NCBI GenBank assembly: GCA_036494575.1
Contig: DASXOE010000120.1
Location: forward strand, 1 to 64,000
Reading direction: 5' to 3'
DNA: 64,000 bases
Origin: DASZFV01 sp036494575
Lineage (GTDB): Bacteria; Myxococcota_A; Polyangia; Fen-1088
In this document: positions 46,855 through 55,257 of the stretch, piece by piece
Layout of the letters: each line of letters begins with the position of its first letter
Position numbering within the stretch: the stretch's first letter is position 1
Made by a program: the position numbers and the translations under genes
Notes under the pieces: model-generated
Databases searched by the model: none
What the model was told of the DNA's origin: nothing
The model's input: only the letters and a program-made list of their open reading frames with translations

Positions 46855-49574
46855 CAGAAGATTCCACGCAGGCCGAGGATCGGCAGGAAGGGAATGCCGC
46901 GCACGGGCTCCGAGCCCCGGCACCGGTAATCGTAGATCGTGAGCTCCGGATTCTGCGCGTTGTAGACGTTCTGCACGTCGAGGTACGCGCCGAATTGCCA
47001 GGCGTTGAACGTCCACCTGCGTTCGGCGCGGAGGTCGAGCTGATGGAACGTCGGGCGGCGCACGGAGTTCGTGGCCCCCTGGGTGCAGGCATAAAGGCCG
47101 GCGTCGGCGTCGTAGGTGCCCTCCGACATGGGCGTCTCGGGCGTGCCGGTCACGAGGCGGAAGCGCGTGCCGAACTGCCAGGCGCGCCAGGTGTAGCTCG
47201 CCACGACGGTGAGGTTGTGGGTCTGGTCGAAGTCGGTCGGATACCACGTGGCGCCCTGCGCGCCGGTTTGCAGCGCGCCCATGCCCTGGCTGCTCGTCGA
47301 GGCGCCGTTGACGGCGTAGGCGGTCTGCTCGGCGCGCGACAGCGTGTACGCGATCCAGCCGAAGAACCGCTGCGTGAACTCGTGCTTGAGGATGAGCTCC
47401 ATGCCGTACGAGCGCTGGCGGCCCGTGGGCGCGAAGCCGCCGGCGACGGCCACGGGCTCGTTGTGGCGCTCGACGAAGTAGAAGGTCGTGTCGAGGGTCA
47501 GCTTTTCCGTGAGGAGCCGCAAGAAGCCGAGCGAGTATTGCTCGGCCCGAATCGTCGGAAGCGACGGCGTGCCGAGCTTCGCGTCGAGGAGCTGCGGCTC
47601 CTGCATCTGATGAAAGACGCCGACGCCGCCCTTGAAGGTCTGCTTGTCGCTGACCTTCCAGCGCACGACGAGCCGCGGGTCGAAGGAGAAGCGGCTCTGA
47701 CCGACGTAGCGGAAGTAGTCGCCGCGCACGCCCGGCGTGATCGTGAGGCCGCGACCCGGCTCCCAGCTCGCGTCGGTGTAGAGCGCGGTGCCGAGCGTAT
47801 CGAGCGGGATCGTCGTCGGCACGAGCATGGGCGTCGAGTCGCCGTAGAGGCGCGTCATCTGCGCGAGCGGGGCGTTGACGTAGAGGTGGTCGAAGTTCTC
47901 GGCGCCGTCGAAGCCGACGCGCCAAATGAGGTGCGCCCCGAGCTGGCGCGACAGCTCGTCGCGCAACTCGAGCGCGTGCTGGGCCTGGTTGATGCCGATC
48001 TCGCCGGCGCCGAAATTGAGGCGTTCGTAGCCGTAGGCGGGCGAGAGCCGATTGACCCAGCCGTGGCTCGACACCGTCCAGATGCCGATCACCTTGTGGA
48101 AGCCCGTCTCGGTGCCGAGCTGCAGGTTCCCCGTCGAGGGATCCTTCGACACGACCTTGAGGCTGTCGTTGCTGCCGAAGGCGAAGAGCGCCAGGCGTCC
48201 GGCTGGCAGCTCGCGGTGCAGGCCCACCTGGTAGTCCCAGTACACGGGCGCCGCGGTCGTCGTGCTCGGCGGCAGCACGATCGGCAGCAGCAGGTCGATG
48301 TACGAGCGCCGCGCCGACACCGAGCCCGTCCATCCCTTGGCGAGCGGCCCCTCGACGTACGCCGACGAGTCGAGAAAGTTGATGTCGGCCTGTCCGTGCA
48401 GGCGCGGCGTCGGGTCGGTCGTGATGTCGACGTCGACGATTCCCGCCGTGGCGCGCCCGTACTTGACGCCGAAGTTGCCCGGATAGAAGTCGATGTCCTT
48501 GATGAGCCGCGGCGTGAGCACGGAGGGGCCGCCCAGGAAGTGATACAGGATGGGGATGCGGTGGCCCTCGACGAAGATGCCCGAATCGTCCGGGGCCGCG
48601 CCGCGGATGACGAGCAGCCCGAGGCCGAAGGGCGTGCGCGCCACGCCGGGCAGGTTCTGCACGACGCGCAGCGGGTCGCCGAAGGTTCCCGGCACGCTCG
48701 TGAGCTCGGACTGCGCGAGCGTGTAGCGGGTCACGGCCTGCGTGGGCGGCGGCGCCCGGACCGTCGTCTCGTACGTGGCGCCAAATTTCTTGGCGACGAG
48801 GCACTCGAGCTCGAACGGAGCCGACGCGCTCACGTTGCGCGCGTCGACGTCGCGGATGCAGGGCTCGTGCGCCGCATCGCCGACGATCACGCGCAGGGGG
48901 ACGCCCGGCTCGGCCTCGACGACGAAGCGGCCGTCCGCGTCCGTGGCTGCGGCCAGCACGGCCGGCGCCTCGGGCGCGTCGTTGTGTCGCGCGATGATCG
49001 AGACCTCTGCGTCCTTGATCGGGTCGCGGGTTCCTTTCTCGCGCAGGCGGCCGCGCCCGACGAGGACGACGGGCGGCGCGGGCGGCGGCGGTGGCGGCGA
49101 AGGCGGCTCGGGCGCCGCCGGGACGGGAGGCGCCACCAGTCGCGGCACGAAGTGCAGCGTGAGCTCGATGCGGATGGCGCCCGCCTTGCCGTCGATCTCG
49201 GCGGGCGAGAATTCGTACTGCAGCACGGCGGCCTTGGCCGCCTCATCGAAGCCGTTCCCCACGGGCTTCGGCACGTCGACCTTGGTGACGTGGCCGGCGG
49301 CGTCGATGTCGATCGTCAACGTGACGTCTGCGGAGAGCTTGGCGTCGAGGGCGCCGGGCGGGTAGACGGGCTCGACGGCCTTGAGGACCTTGGGCGGCTT
49401 CGTGAGGATGGGCGCGGGCAGAGCGGTGGGCGGCGCCTGCAGCGGCGGCGCCCAGTCCTGCGCGCGCGCCGCGCCGGACCCCAGCGCCGCGGCGGCGAGC
49501 GCGCTCAGCGCAAGCACGCCGAGCGCGCGTCGACCGATGCCACCCGTGCGCGCGCGGCATGCTCGGGCGCTCAC
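46854..49574 (-). CDS. TonB-dependent receptor with N-terminal TonB-C-like domain (cassette 2)
   Basis: A 906-residue receptor, paralogous along its whole length to that at 30969-33701. Signal peptide (LGVLALSALAAAALGSGAARA), TonB-C-like domain (AVEPVYPPGALDAKLSADVTLTIDIDAAGHV, FSPAEIDGKAGAIRIELTL), poly-Pro stretch, regulatory fold, plug (FGDPLRVVQNLPGVARTPFGLGLLVIRG) and barrel ending IPFLPILGLRGIF are in the same order. The GTG start overlaps the histidine-phosphatase stop as GTGA. The ending F is the usual outer-membrane insertion signal. The ligand is unknown. The pair with the downstream lipoprotein repeats the cassette 1 design. Confidence 0.9.
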   Translation of the reverse strand: MSARACRARTGGIGRRALGVLALSALAAAALGSGAARAQDWAPPLQAPPTALPAPILTKPPKVLKAVEPVYPPGALDAKLSADVTLTIDIDAAGHVTKVDVPKPVGNGFDEAAKAAVLQYEFSPAEIDGKAGAIRIELTLHFVPRLVAPPVPAAPEPPSPPPPPPAPPVVLVGRGRLREKGTRDPIKDAEVSIIARHNDAPEAPAVLAAATDADGRFVVEAEPGVPLRVIVGDAAHEPCIRDVDARNVSASAPFELECLVAKKFGATYETTVRAPPPTQAVTRYTLAQSELTSVPGTFGDPLRVVQNLPGVARTPFGLGLLVIRGAAPDDSGIFVEGHRIPILYHFLGGPSVLTPRLIKDIDFYPGNFGVKYGRATAGIVDVDITTDPTPRLHGQADINFLDSSAYVEGPLAKGWTGSVSARRSYIDLLLPIVLPPSTTTAAPVYWDYQVGLHRELPAGRLALFAFGSNDSLKVVSKDPSTGNLQLGTETGFHKVIGIWTVSSHGWVNRLSPAYGYERLNFGAGEIGINQAQHALELRDELSRQLGAHLIWRVGFDGAENFDHLYVNAPLAQMTRLYGDSTPMLVPTTIPLDTLGTALYTDASWEPGRGLTITPGVRGDYFRYVGQSRFSFDPRLVVRWKVSDKQTFKGGVGVFHQMQEPQLLDAKLGTPSLPTIRAEQYSLGFLRLLTEKLTLDTTFYFVERHNEPVAVAGGFAPTGRQRSYGMELILKHEFTQRFFGWIAYTLSRAEQTAYAVNGASTSSQGMGALQTGAQGATWYPTDFDQTHNLTVVASYTWRAWQFGTRFRLVTGTPETPMSEGTYDADAGLYACTQGATNSVRRPTFHQLDLRAERRWTFNAWQFGAYLDVQNVYNAQNPELTIYDYRCRGSEPVRGIPFLPILGLRGIF

Positions 49575-50245
49575 TTCGCGCTCTGATCCCACCACTTCGA
49601 CAGGTTGCCGGTGGAGCGCCGCGGCTGGTCCTGGTAGTGCGACACGTCGTTGAAGAGCATGAGACGCGCTCGCACCGGATCCTTGAAGTCGACGACGTTG
49701 AGGCAGGCGGGCGACTGATCGAGGCGGTCGCGGTACCCGCGCTCGTCGAAGCCGAGGAGGCTGGACAGGAGCAGGCGCAGCGTGGCCTTGTGCGAGACGA
49801 CGAGCACGCTCTGCCCCGCGTGCGCGACGACGATCTCGCGCAGGACTGGCAGCGCGCGCGCGAGCACGCCCACGCCCGACTCGCCGTTCTCGGGCGCGAA
49901 GGTGAACGGATCGGCGTCCCAGGCCGCGTACTCGTCGGGGAAGCGCAGCTCGACCTCGGGGCGCGTCAGGCCCTCCCAGCGGCCGTGGCTGATCTCGCGC
50001 AGGCCGTCGCGGTGGCAGAGCGGCAGGCCGTGCGGCGCGGCGAGAATGGCCGCCGTCTCGACGGTGCGCGACAGTGGGCTGGAGTAGACCGCGGAGATCG
50101 TCTCGCCCGCGAGGCGCTGCGCGAGGGCGCGGACCTGCGCGCGCCCCGCGTCGGACAGGTCAACGCCCACGGCGCCCGAGAAGCGATCCTCGGCCGTGAG
50201 CTGCGTCGCTCCGTGGCGGACGAGGAAGAGGCGGGTGGCTGTCAT
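49571..50245 (-). CDS. Histidine phosphatase family protein
   Basis: A 224-residue phosphoglycerate-mutase-like phosphatase. The catalytic motif LVRHGAT (RHG), the second region YSSPLSRTVETAAILA, the acid residue in REISHGRWEGL and the second catalytic His in VLVVSHKATLRLLLS are all present. These enzymes act on phosphosugars, cofactor phosphates or small phosphoesters. The substrate is not evident. It precedes the TonB-dependent receptor with a GTGA overlap, an unusual partner for an outer-membrane receptor. Bases 50246-50422 upstream hold only a weak GC hairpin (50260-50275). Confidence 0.92.
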   Translation of the reverse strand: MTATRLFLVRHGATQLTAEDRFSGAVGVDLSDAGRAQVRALAQRLAGETISAVYSSPLSRTVETAAILAAPHGLPLCHRDGLREISHGRWEGLTRPEVELRFPDEYAAWDADPFTFAPENGESGVGVLARALPVLREIVVAHAGQSVLVVSHKATLRLLLSSLLGFDERGYRDRLDQSPACLNVVDFKDPVRARLMLFNDVSHYQDQPRRSTGNLSKWWDQSAK

Positions 50246-50422
50246 GGCGGCCCCATGATGCCGGCGGACGCCGGCCGAGTCACGGGCGTTCGTGTACAGT
50301 CGGCACGACGCATGGCCGTGTTCCCTTCCGGTGGTCTCGCGCCGTCTACCTCGACGCTCCCGTGCGGGGAGAGCCGCGGTCATCCGGTCGTTTCGATCAA
50401 CGCTCCGGACGAATCGGCAGAC

Positions 50423-51436
50423 TCACTGTTGAACGCAGCCCGTGAACGTAATCTCGCTGATGGACCACCACGCCTTGGTGGACATCCCTGTCTGGGTCAT
50501 CTTGATGGCCTTCATGACCGTCGCCGGAAACGGAATCATGAGGTTGGCGCTGCCAGGTCCGGCGACGGCTGCAGAGAAGCCGACGAAGGTGGTGCCGTCC
50601 ACCGAGTACTCAATCTTGTAGGCGACCGGGGCGTCAGCCGCGCTCGCCGCCTCCACGGAGACGTTGATGCCGCTGATCTTGACGGAGGACGCGAACGACA
50701 CGATCACGTATTCGCCGCCCATCTGTTGCTGCCCGTCCGTGTAGCGCGTCGCCGGATCGCCGTCGATGGCATTTTGGGGCAGGCGCGCCGTCGTCTGGAA
50801 GTTACACATCATGTTCGTCGCCGGGTCGCAGACCAGCTCTGGCGTGAAGGTCCAGTTCGCGCGATCACAGCCATTGACCGCGGGGCCGCTGCCCGCGGCG
50901 CCGCTGCCGATGCCTGCCGCACCGCTGGTGCCCGCGGCGCCGGACGAGCCCGCGGCGCCGCTCGTGCCCGCAGCGCCGCTGGTGCCCGCGGCGCCGCTGG
51001 TGCCCGCGGCACCGGACGAGCCCGCGGCGCCGCTCGTGCCCGCGGCGCCGCTCGTGCCCGCAGCGCCGCTGGTGCCCGCGGCGCCGCTGGTGCCTGCGGC
51101 GCCGGACGAGCCCGCTGCGCCGCTCGTGCCTGCGGCGCCAACGCCGGCCGCGCCGGTCGTCGAACCTGCGGCGCCTGTGCTCCCTGCGACGCCCGTGCCG
51201 GTGTCGCCGGCGATGCCCATGGTTCCAGCCGTTCCGCTGCCACCGGCAATGCCCGTCGTGGCGTCGCCTGCGGCGCCCGAGAGGGGAATCGAGCCCGCGG
51301 CGCCCGTGGAGCCGGCGGTCCCGCTCTGGTGACGCAATGGCTCCGGCCCGCCGCATTGCAGGCACGCGAACCCCATAGTCACACCGAGCAGCAGGACGAG
51401 CGCCTGCGTCCCGCTCTTTCGTGTCGCCGGAATCAT
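50423..51436 (-). CDS. Lipoprotein with collagen-like stalk and discoidin-like domain
   Basis: A 337-residue lipoprotein. The leader VLLLGVTMGFACLQC has a lipobox. A roughly 160-residue stalk of G-A-A-G-T/S-S-type repeats follows, then a C-terminal F5/8 type C (discoidin)-like domain: TARLPQNAIDGDPATRYTDGQQQMGGEYVIVSFASSVKISGINV and KIEYSVDGTTFVGF...AIKMTQTGMSTKAWWSISEITFTGC. Discoidin domains bind glycans or lipids. The stalk would project the domain from the cell surface. The repeat lacks the strict Gly-X-Y triplet of collagen, so a triple helix is not implied. Confidence 0.82.
   Translation of the reverse strand: MIPATRKSGTQALVLLLGVTMGFACLQCGGPEPLRHQSGTAGSTGAAGSIPLSGAAGDATTGIAGGSGTAGTMGIAGDTGTGVAGSTGAAGSTTGAAGVGAAGTSGAAGSSGAAGTSGAAGTSGAAGTSGAAGTSGAAGSSGAAGTSGAAGTSGAAGTSGAAGSSGAAGTSGAAGIGSGAAGSGPAVNGCDRANWTFTPELVCDPATNMMCNFQTTARLPQNAIDGDPATRYTDGQQQMGGEYVIVSFASSVKISGINVSVEAASAADAPVAYKIEYSVDGTTFVGFSAAVAGPGSANLMIPFPATVMKAIKMTQTGMSTKAWWSISEITFTGCVQQ
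50928..51140 (-). repeat. Tandem repeat encoding the GAAG(T/S)S stalk
   Basis: About fourteen copies of a 15-base unit, typified by CGCGGCGCCGCTCGT, nearly identical and reading GTSGA or GSSGA in frame. The copies alternate in larger groups, which suggests expansion by unequal recombination. The 15-base period keeps the frame. Confidence 0.85.
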
Positions 51437-51699
51437 GGAGACCTCCAGGCCGCGTGGACACGCGCCATCAAAGTTTACCACCCCCGCGCCGAGGTCGAGG
51501 CGTTGGCGCGCCGCACGATGCACATGCGAGACCGCCACAAAAAGGGATGGCGAGGCCGAGACGGAGCGCCTCGCCCGGTCGCCATATGTATGTCTGCGTG
51601 AGACACTGTCCGCCTTTGCCGCCTCGATCCGACGGCGACGCCTCACCGAAATCCCCGGCATCCGCGGGTGATCCCCGCCTCGGGGCAGGGCGTGGTCGC

Positions 51700-53517
51700 G
51701 TGCCGCTAGCGCACCGCGGCCGGTCTGGTCGCGCGCTCGCGCTCGCGGTTTGCGGGCTCGCGGCCTGCGGCAGAGACCCAGGCGCGCGGGCGCCGCGAGT
51801 GAGGCAAGCGACGGATGCCGCGACGATCCCGACGGCCGTGGGAATCGCGGCGAACGCGGGCGTCTCTGTTGCGCCAGACGCGGGCGGTCCGTCGGACGTT
51901 CCGCCCCCGCGCGGCAGGGTCGTCTCGATCGTCTACACGTCGAACGTCGGCGGCGAGTACGAGCGCTGCGGCTGCCCCGTTCACCCGCTCGGCGGCCTCG
52001 GTCGCCGCGCCGCCGAGGTCGACAGGATCCGCGCCGAGAGCGACGGCGTGATCTCGGTCGACGCGGGCGATCTGTTCTTGCCCGCCGAGGAGGGCCCGAC
52101 GCGCGGGCGGCCGCCGGTGGCGACCGAGCTCGAGCGGCGGGCGCGCCTGCTGGCGGCCGCCACCGCGCGCCTCGGCGTCACGGCCTTCACGCCGGGCGAG
52201 CGCGATCTCGCGCTGGGCGTGCCGCTCCTGAGCCGCGTCCTCGCCGACGCCAAGGTGCCGGTGATCTCGGCGAACCTCGTCGATGCGCGGGGACGCCTCC
52301 TGTTCCCCGCCGATCGCGTCGTCGAGGTTGCGGGCGTCAAGGTCGGCATCTTCGGCGTCACGGCGACATCGCCGCCCGATCCCGCCCGTTGGCGCGCTTG
52401 GGGCGCCGCCGCGCGCGATCCCGCCGCCGCGGCGCGCGCCGAGGTCACGGCGCTGCGCGCGCGCGGCGCGCGCGTCGTCGTCGCGCTCGTGCACGTGGGC
52501 GGCACGCCCGACAGCCACAAGCTCCTCCGCGAAACGCCCGGCATCGACTGGGCCGTCCTCGGCCACAGCGGGCGCAACCTCGAAGTGCCCGAGATGGTCC
52601 CGACGGCCGGCGGGCAAGGCGCGCGCGAGCTCGAGGCCATGTCCCTCGGGCGCAACCTCGGCCGTCTCGATCTGCACGTCGTCGAGGGCGACGGCGCGGG
52701 CGCCTTTGCCGATCGGGGCGCGCGCGCGCAGCTCCGCGCGATCGTCCTCGACCACGAGCAACAGATCGCGGACTATGAGAAGCGGTTGCCCACGACCGAG
52801 CGCCAGCTGACGCTGCGCTCGTACTACGACAAGCGCCTGGAGGCGCTGCACGCGGCCGTCGCACGCGAGACGCGCGCCCTCGCCGCGATCCCGGCGCGCC
52901 TGCAGGGCAACTGGTTCGAGAATCGCATCGTTCCGCTCGACACGGGCGTGCCCGATCAGCCGGGAGTCGGCGCGCTCGTCGCGGCCTATGATCGCGAGAG
53001 CGACCGCCTCGCGGCGGCGCGCAAGCCCGTCGGCATCAAGCCGGTCGAGCCGAGCGCGGCGGGCGCGCGCGCGCCGACGCACGCCGCGCCGAACGCGGGC
53101 GCGCAGCCCGCAGCGAGCACGTACGTCGGTGCGGCGGCCTGCGCGCGCTGTCACGAGCCGGCCGTGGCGTTCTGGCGCGCGACCAAGCACGCCCGCGCGC
53201 TCGCCACGCTGGAGGCGGCGCACCGCGGGCGGTCGGCCGCGTGCGTGCCTTGTCACGTCACGGGCTACCTGCAGCCCGGCGGCACCGACGACCTTGCCGT
53301 CGCGACGACGCGCCTCCGTGACGTCGGCTGCGAGGCCTGCCACGGCGCCGGCTCGGCCCACGTGGCCTCGCCCCGCGAGCCGGGCAAGATCGCGCGCCTG
53401 GTGGCGGCGCCGGTTTGCCTCGGCTGTCACACGCCCGATCAGACGGACAAGGGGTTCGACTACCCGGCGTTCCTGGGCGCCGTCGTCGGGCCGGGCCACG
53501 GCGCGCCCGCGCCCTGA
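51700..53517 (+). CDS. Metallophosphatase-tetrahaem cytochrome c lipoprotein
   Basis: A 605-residue exported lipoprotein (leader ALALAVCGLAAC). The N-terminal part is a 5'-nucleotidase/UshA-like metallophosphatase: YTSNVGGEYERCGCPVHPLGGLGRRAAEVDRI, VISVDAGDLF, and LVHVGG / AVLGHSGRN. The C-terminal 125 residues form a cytochrome-c-554-like domain with four haem motifs: CARCH, CVPCH, CEACH and CLGCH. GTG at 51700 is chosen because it gives the leader; upstream residues lack coding character. The fusion couples a phosphoesterase-like fold to electron transfer. Such fusions occur in several Deltaproteobacteria, but their function is not established. Bases 51437-51699 hold the divergent promoter region. 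Confidence 0.88.
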   Translation: MPLAHRGRSGRALALAVCGLAACGRDPGARAPRVRQATDAATIPTAVGIAANAGVSVAPDAGGPSDVPPPRGRVVSIVYTSNVGGEYERCGCPVHPLGGLGRRAAEVDRIRAESDGVISVDAGDLFLPAEEGPTRGRPPVATELERRARLLAAATARLGVTAFTPGERDLALGVPLLSRVLADAKVPVISANLVDARGRLLFPADRVVEVAGVKVGIFGVTATSPPDPARWRAWGAAARDPAAAARAEVTALRARGARVVVALVHVGGTPDSHKLLRETPGIDWAVLGHSGRNLEVPEMVPTAGGQGARELEAMSLGRNLGRLDLHVVEGDGAGAFADRGARAQLRAIVLDHEQQIADYEKRLPTTERQLTLRSYYDKRLEALHAAVARETRALAAIPARLQGNWFENRIVPLDTGVPDQPGVGALVAAYDRESDRLAAARKPVGIKPVEPSAAGARAPTHAAPNAGAQPAASTYVGAAACARCHEPAVAFWRATKHARALATLEAAHRGRSAACVPCHVTGYLQPGGTDDLAVATTRLRDVGCEACHGAGSAHVASPREPGKIARLVAAPVCLGCHTPDQTDKGFDYPAFLGAVVGPGHGAPAP

Positions 53518-53536
53518 TCGGCCGCTCGCGGTCTCC

Positions 53537-54571
53537 TCAAGGGCCGAAGGTCTTCGGATCCTGAAGCGCCTGCCAGAAGCGCGCGGTGGCGGCGGCGTTG
53601 GCGCCGCGGGTCACGGCCCACACGCGCCCGGCGGGCCCGGCCGTGAGCGTGGGAGCCTGTCCGCCCGCCGGCGGCGTGGCGCCCGCCGCCGAGGCCGTCA
53701 ACACGTCGAGAGAGAACGTCGGCAGCACCGTGGCATACACGCTGTCCTGATCGGCGGCCTCGTGGAGCACCATGATGTCGGCGAGCTTCCCGGACATCCA
53801 GGTCCCAAAGGGATTGGCGGGCAGGTCGGCGGCGCGCGCAGGCGGGACGTCGTCCCGCTGGGCATAGTAGGTGTTGACCTGAACGTAGCGGTAACGGCTC
53901 ACGACGATCTCGCTGGCCCAGACGTCGAGGTCGCCGTTCGGCCACCCCGCGGAGATGCTCGTGCCCGTGGTCTCCCCGAGCGACGAGACGACGACCACCT
54001 CGTCGGCCACGCGATGGTCCACGAGATACGCGTCGGCCAGGTCGGTCAGCGCCGCGCCGGTCGCGACGACGACGGGGCGCAGCGGTTGGCTGAGGCGCGC
54101 GGCCTGGTCGATGATGAACAGCGCCCCGTCGGAGTGATTGGGCGTCGTCGCGTCGATGTCGCCGCTCGGCGGCCGCACGAGGGGCGGCGCGACGCTGGCG
54201 ATGGGATCGGGGACGTTTCGCATGCCGCTCGCGCGCGCGGCCGCGACCATGTCGCGCCAGGCCTGCACGTTGTCGGCGAGCGAAGGATAGTTCGGCGTCG
54301 CGTCGACGACGATACCGGCGAGGCGCAAGTCACCCGAGCTCGCGAGCATGAGCGCGACCTCGCCTTGCCAATTGTCGCGCGCGCCGTCGTTGTTGAGGAT
54401 GATCGGGTTGCGCTCGTCGACGGGCAGCGCGCCGTGGGGATGATCGGAGCCGGCGTCGAGGTTGACGTTCCCGCAGGCGGCCAAAAGGGCGAGGGTGCCG
54501 GCGAGCGCGTCCCTCGAGACGGAGACGAGCACGCTCGCCTGCCCGACGGCCGGGCGCGCGCCTCGCCTCAC
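53537..54571 (-). CDS. Nucleoside-hydrolase-like lipoprotein in a sigma-factor operon
   Basis: A 344-residue exported protein with a late hydrophobic leader ending LAGTLALLAACGNV (lipobox LLAAC). Its N-terminal domain resembles inosine-uridine nucleoside hydrolases: PIILNNDGARDNWQGEVALMLASSGDLRLAGIVVDA aligns with the DxDxxxDD calcium-binding motif, but the first and last Asp are Asn. Activity may be altered or lost. The GTG start overlaps the preceding stop (GTGA). It follows the ECF sigma and its membrane partner, so it may be a regulated surface enzyme or part of the sensing path. Confidence 0.68.
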   Translation of the reverse strand: MRRGARPAVGQASVLVSVSRDALAGTLALLAACGNVNLDAGSDHPHGALPVDERNPIILNNDGARDNWQGEVALMLASSGDLRLAGIVVDATPNYPSLADNVQAWRDMVAAARASGMRNVPDPIASVAPPLVRPPSGDIDATTPNHSDGALFIIDQAARLSQPLRPVVVATGAALTDLADAYLVDHRVADEVVVVSSLGETTGTSISAGWPNGDLDVWASEIVVSRYRYVQVNTYYAQRDDVPPARAADLPANPFGTWMSGKLADIMVLHEAADQDSVYATVLPTFSLDVLTASAAGATPPAGGQAPTLTAGPAGRVWAVTRGANAAATARFWQALQDPKTFGP

Positions 54572-55257
54572 GGCCCTTCGCCCAAGGCGTCGTTCATGCG
54601 CGCGAGCAGCATGCTGCGCGGGAACCGCATGCGAAACGTCGCGGCCGCGCGCCGGGCCTCTTCCGAGCGATGCGCGCCCGCGAGCGCCAGCACGCGCAAG
54701 GCCTCACGTTCCTCGGTGAGCTGGCCGTTCGGGAACCGTCGCTCGTGCTCCGCGATAGCGGCCAGCGCCGCCGTGACGTCGGCGCGCGCGAGGGCGGCGC
54801 GCGCCGGCTGCAGCACCTTGAGCTCGAGGGCGTAGCCCTCGGCGCGCGTCAGCGTGTGAGCCGGAGCGACCGGTCGGGGCGCCGGGGCCGCTGGCTCGCC
54901 GCGCGCGGGCTCGTCGATCGAACGAGGCAGAGGCAGACGCGCCGCGGGAGCCGGGCCGGCAGCGCCGCGTGGCGCTGGCTCGGCCGCGGGCGGGGTGCCC
55001 CAGAGCCGCGCCTTGATGGCCGCCGTCGCGAGCGTCCCGGCCACGAGCACGATGGCCACGGCGGCGGCCCAGTGCCATCTCCAGGAGAAGCCGGCCTGCG
55101 CCGCAGCGTGCGGCGGCGAGGCCGATTTCGACAGCGCGGCGCGCGCGCGCAGGAACACCCGGCGCCTGAGGTCGTCGGGCTGAGGAACGACGTCGCGCTC
55201 GCTCGCGAGGAGCGCCTCGACGTCCGGGGAGGGCGGCTCGACCACGGGAGGCCTCAT
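54568..55257 (-). CDS. Putative anti-sigma/membrane partner of the ECF sigma factor
   Basis: A 229-residue single-pass protein. An acidic-basic cytosolic N-terminus (about 1-55) precedes one membrane segment (WHWAAAVAIVLVAGTLATAAI), and a Pro/Ala-rich linker leads to a helical TPR-like C-terminal region (KVLQPARAALARADVTAALAAIAEHERRFPNGQLTEEREALRVLAL). The ATG overlaps the sigma-factor stop as ATGA. Position and topology indicate an anti-sigma factor, although no zinc-binding HxxxCxxC motif of the usual ZAS type is seen. It is also coupled to the next lipoprotein. Confidence 0.75.
   Translation of the reverse strand: MRPPVVEPPSPDVEALLASERDVVPQPDDLRRRVFLRARAALSKSASPPHAAAQAGFSWRWHWAAAVAIVLVAGTLATAAIKARLWGTPPAAEPAPRGAAGPAPAARLPLPRSIDEPARGEPAAPAPRPVAPAHTLTRAEGYALELKVLQPARAALARADVTAALAAIAEHERRFPNGQLTEEREALRVLALAGAHRSEEARRAAATFRMRFPRSMLLARMNDALGEGP

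Noticed and set aside
46854..48804. Alternative minus-strand frame of about 1000 codons over the second receptor and its lipoprotein
   Set aside because: Only the part from 45733 to 46854 carries the lipoprotein; upstream it is an out-of-frame shadow of the receptor.
50928..51140. True collagen domain
   Set aside because: The repeats are not strict Gly-X-Y triplets, so a collagen triple helix is not supported.
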